Shown here: positions 13,886-15,756 of the stretch, piece after piece
Layout: every line of letters starts with the position of its first letter
How positions within the stretch are numbered: the stretch's first letter is position 1
Origin: Planctomycetota bacterium
GTDB lineage: Bacteria; Planctomycetota; Phycisphaerae; WQYP01
DNA length: 15,756 nucleotides
NCBI GenBank assembly: GCA_023489375.1
Contig: JAMDCX010000104.1
Location: forward strand, 1 to 15,756
Reading direction: 5' to 3'
Position numbers and translations under genes: made by a program
Notes under the pieces: model-generated
Seen by the model: only the letters and a program-made list of their open reading frames with translations
Database searches by the model: none
What the model was told of the DNA's origin: nothing

Positions 13886-14302
13886 ATGCAGGCACTTATT
13901 CAGGCTTTGATCGGGGAAATTACCGACGATGCGCCGCTGGCGGCTATATTCGGTGCTGCGCCGGCGGTTTATCTTGGCGAAGCGCCGGAATCCGCGGCGT
14001 TGCCGCTGATAATTCTGCGCCTGGGCGTCGGGCGCATAAGCTATGATTTTTCCGGAGATCAAATGGCACAAGTACCGGTGGATTTTCAAATTATCGCCGC
14101 CGATATGAATATCGCGTTGACCGGTGCTCAACGTGTGGCTACGTTGCTGAATAAGGCCACGCTTACGTTATCCGCCGGCAGTTTATTAGCTTGCTTCCGC
14201 ACCGCGCCGATTCAGCCGGCCATGCCGGGCTTTAATTCCCTGATCAAGGCCCTTTACACCGCCGGTGTACGTCTGGAATGTCAGGTTTTTAACGCGGCGT
14301 GA
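13886..14302 (+). CDS. Tail completion protein (DUF3168-like)
   Basis: A 138-residue protein beginning MQALIQALIGEITDDAPLAAIFG and VYLGEAPESAALPLIIL, the helix-then-strand opening of tail completion proteins such as those of DUF3168, followed by VPVDFQIIAADM and a helix (GAQRVATLLNKATLTL) and a final strand pair. The gene order connector, closure, completion supports the call. By family knowledge the protein caps the tail tube and meets the head closure ring. ACGGA is about six bases before the ATG. Confidence 0.65.
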   Translation: MQALIQALIGEITDDAPLAAIFGAAPAVYLGEAPESAALPLIILRLGVGRISYDFSGDQMAQVPVDFQIIAADMNIALTGAQRVATLLNKATLTLSAGSLLACFRTAPIQPAMPGFNSLIKALYTAGVRLECQVFNAA

Positions 14303-14338
14303 AGTTTTTTCCTGTCCAGAATAATGGAGATGATCCCC

Positions 14339-14725
14339 ATGCCCAGCCCCTTGCCCTTATCCGGTCTTACCGCGGCCGTTACTTTGCCGCCGGGGCTTAC
14401 CGCCAATATTTATGATGCCCGCCTGGATGAAGAATTCCGCGAAAAGGATTCTGAAGCCTTTGCCGATGCCGGCTTCGGCAGCGGTATTCTTACCGGCCAG
14501 AGATTGCACGGCGTGATGGTAGGCTGGCTGACCGAAAGCGATCCGGGCCTTGCGGCCTATCACGCCGGCGTGCCGATAAGTTTTACCGCAGCCGATGGTT
14601 GCGTCATAACCGGCACGTTTAATATCACCCGCCTGCGCCTCCGTTTGCGCGTCGGGCAAATCAGTATTTTTACCGCGGAAGTTTCGTCCGTCGGCACATA
14701 CAGCAAAACCTGGATACAGTCATGA
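14339..14725 (+). CDS. Putative major tail tube protein
   Basis: A 128-residue beta-rich protein in the tail-tube position. Its second half reads GVPISFTAADGCVITGTFNI, then RLRLRVGQISIFTAEVSSVGTYS, like the long beta-hairpin and closing strand with terminal S-V/G-G of tail tube subunits. I chose ATG 14339 because GGAGA at 14326-14330 is eight bases upstream; an ATG at 14324 would overlap that site and add five residues. The stop overlaps the next gene by four bases (ATGA). Sequence similarity is weak, so the call depends on order. Confidence 0.5.
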   Translation: MPSPLPLSGLTAAVTLPPGLTANIYDARLDEEFREKDSEAFADAGFGSGILTGQRLHGVMVGWLTESDPGLAAYHAGVPISFTAADGCVITGTFNITRLRLRLRVGQISIFTAEVSSVGTYSKTWIQS

Positions 14726-15093
14726 CCCGGCACCAACATATTAACGATCCATTCCATGCCTGCGATGTTGATAAACATGCCCGTTCGCATGGATTGGCTC
14801 CACAGGATGTGCACAGTATATCTGAAGTGCCGGCGGAAATTCTGGAACTATTGCAGCGCCACGCGGAAGAACTGTTGCGCACCAGCCGGGAAACGCATCG
14901 CCAGTCCATCGGTCCCACCGCTGCCGCAATCGTTGATCCCTGGGCTTTGGCCGGTACCGATGGCCGCGCCGGCGCGGTCTCCGGTACCGGCAATTCCAGG
15001 CCGGCTGATACGCTGCAAACACTCCTGACCATAGGCGAAAAACTTCTCGCCCGACTGGAAAGCCCAATAAAAAATCCCTTTGATTTTTTGTAA
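14722..15093 (+). CDS. Small protein in the tail-assembly-chaperone position
   Basis: A 123-residue protein that I do not recognise. The N-terminus is rich in His and Asp (RHQHINDPFHACDVDKHARS), a likely helix follows (EVPAEILELLQRHAEELLR), then a Gly/Ala/Thr linker and a C-terminal helix ending NPFDFL. It is translationally coupled to the tail tube gene. In siphoviruses this slot encodes tail assembly chaperones, usually acidic and helical, before the tape measure gene; here no second frame or tape measure follows. It is the last gene of the rightward arm. Confidence 0.5.
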   Translation: MTRHQHINDPFHACDVDKHARSHGLAPQDVHSISEVPAEILELLQRHAEELLRTSRETHRQSIGPTAAAIVDPWALAGTDGRAGAVSGTGNSRPADTLQTLLTIGEKLLARLESPIKNPFDFL

Positions 15094-15252
15094 CGGCGCC
15101 TGGCACGTTGTGAAAAAGTAACCGTTCGTAGACTAATAAGCGCAAAAAAGAAAAGTAACCGTTCACCGGTTAAGAAAGCAAAATTCAAAATACATGTGAA
15201 CAATAAGTAATGTGTAGAATGTAGAAGTTAGGAGAGAGACGGGGGCGGCGAG

Positions 15253-15273
15253 CCGGCGGGTTTATCCCGCCGG
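15253..15273. terminator. GC-rich hairpin CCGGCGGG/CCCGCCGG
   Basis: A perfect 8-bp stem with a TTTAT loop, 160 bases after the last rightward gene. It is followed by A/T-rich sequence but has no clean T run, so intrinsic termination is uncertain. It is the only strong GC stem downstream of the arm. Confidence 0.4.
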
Positions 15274-15630
15274 AAATGAATAATGAATATAAACAAAACA
15301 TTTTCACCTCGACGACACAACGGTATTATGAAAATTCACACCAGAAGTAACGGAGATCACAGGCGAATTCATAACCACAGTGCTAAACCTCTAAGAGCCT
15401 TTGCTTCTACCGTGGTAAATATTAATGAACAACGTTCTTGGCGTTCTTGGCTTTGGGCCTGTGCAAAAACAATTCCGCCGGGGTGATACAATCGTGCGGT
15501 GGAAACCCGCGGCGGGTTGGCTGGGAGGGCAAAGGGAAAACACGATGTTAATCATGCACTGGCCCTTTTGCGGTTCAATAGTGATTCACAATTTGGCTAA
15601 CTGCGGATGATGTTGTTGGCCGGGCTGTAT

Positions 15631-15756
15631 ACGGTTACTTTTTTTGTAACCGTTCACGAAGTGATGATCGGACAGACTGGAAACCTGCACCACAAGGGAT
15701 TCCCACCCTTTGGGCTATGTCAAAACCGCGAGGGCGTGGCAATTTTTCCGGGTGTG
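15631..15756. repeat. Diverged, inverted copy of the 122-bp hairpin element, cut by the window end
   Basis: GTAACCGTTCACGAAG (15646-15661) opens a copy, in the opposite direction, of the element at 5475-5596. Matching continues through the CAGACTGGAAACCTGC hairpin and the CCACAAGG and CTTTGGG stretches to about 15715. Just before it, ACGGTTAC-(T)7-GTAACCGT (15631-15653) forms a perfect stem from two facing end motifs. The other end of the copy would lie beyond base 15756. Confidence 0.75.

Larger units (their letters stand above)
15094..15756. other. Gene-free, repeat-rich tail of the window
   Basis: I can support no gene in these 663 bases. Held here are: GTAACCGTTC motifs at 15118-15128 and 15155-15166, the latter within the hairpin TAACCG-TTCAC-CGGTTA (15156-15172); the AATGAAT heptamer pair at 15276-15289; a tandem GTTCTTGGC duplex at 15434-15451; the palindrome AACCCGC/GCGGGTT (15504-15518); and the repeat copy at the right end. 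Most of it looks like decayed short dispersed repeats. Confidence 0.6.

Noticed and set aside
13544..14131. Minus-strand frame of 195 codons
   Set aside because: It is antisense to the head closure and tail completion genes, which have ordered starts, overlaps and family-like sequence.
5475..15756. A 10-kb composite transposon bounded by the inverted hairpin elements
   Set aside because: The segment contains rpiA and rnpA, which are core genes, and extra solo copies of the end motif occur. A dispersed repeat family explains the pair better.

Overview
The window looks like a piece of a bacterial chromosome of moderate GC content, probably from the PVC/Planctomycetes side (Phycisphaerae-like). 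This is inference: it rests on a BshC-like protein, a compact FabZ-like plus long acyl-carrier-protein pair, and intergenic DNA crowded with short dispersed repeats. No rRNA, tRNA or CRISPR array was seen.

Bases 1-5426 carry a small inverted-repeat (MITE-like) element, a family 2 glycosyltransferase, a BshC-like protein, a both-ends-truncated IS3-family transposase fragment, a CATTATT heptamer array, and a large PAS-PAS-GGDEF-EAL cyclic-di-GMP protein. The second PAS domain is LOV-like but has Pro where the photoactive Cys should be.

Bases 5427-8722 are housekeeping genes: rpiA (ribose-5-phosphate isomerase A) facing rnpA (RNase P protein), then a FabZ-like dehydratase and an acyl carrier protein read away from rnpA. 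A 122-bp element with GTAACCGTTCACG ends sits in the rpiA leader. A tandem hairpin array follows the acyl carrier gene, then 655 bases of repeat-rich DNA with one chimeric 35-codon ORF.

Bases 8723-9904 hold an AAA+ ATPase of the DUF4143 type on the minus strand. A 74-bp sequence containing its promoter, start codon and first six codons occurs again just past its 3' end, so the gene lies between two 92%-identical direct copies.

Bases 9943-15093 are a virion-gene module in two divergent arms. The rightward arm has genes in the canonical order of a siphovirus neck and tail: head-tail connector (with an inserted beta domain), head closure, tail completion, tail tube, and a small protein in the tail-chaperone position. 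The leftward arm has structural or surface-type proteins, including a Cys-rich one and two small Cys-motif proteins. No terminase, portal, capsid, tape measure, lysis or integrase gene is seen, and the rightward arm ends in about 660 bases of non-coding repeats. This compact split module, possibly a domesticated or gene-transfer-agent-like system or a fragmented prophage, is the most interesting part of the window.

All calls were made by reading the sequence; no database search or fold prediction was run.
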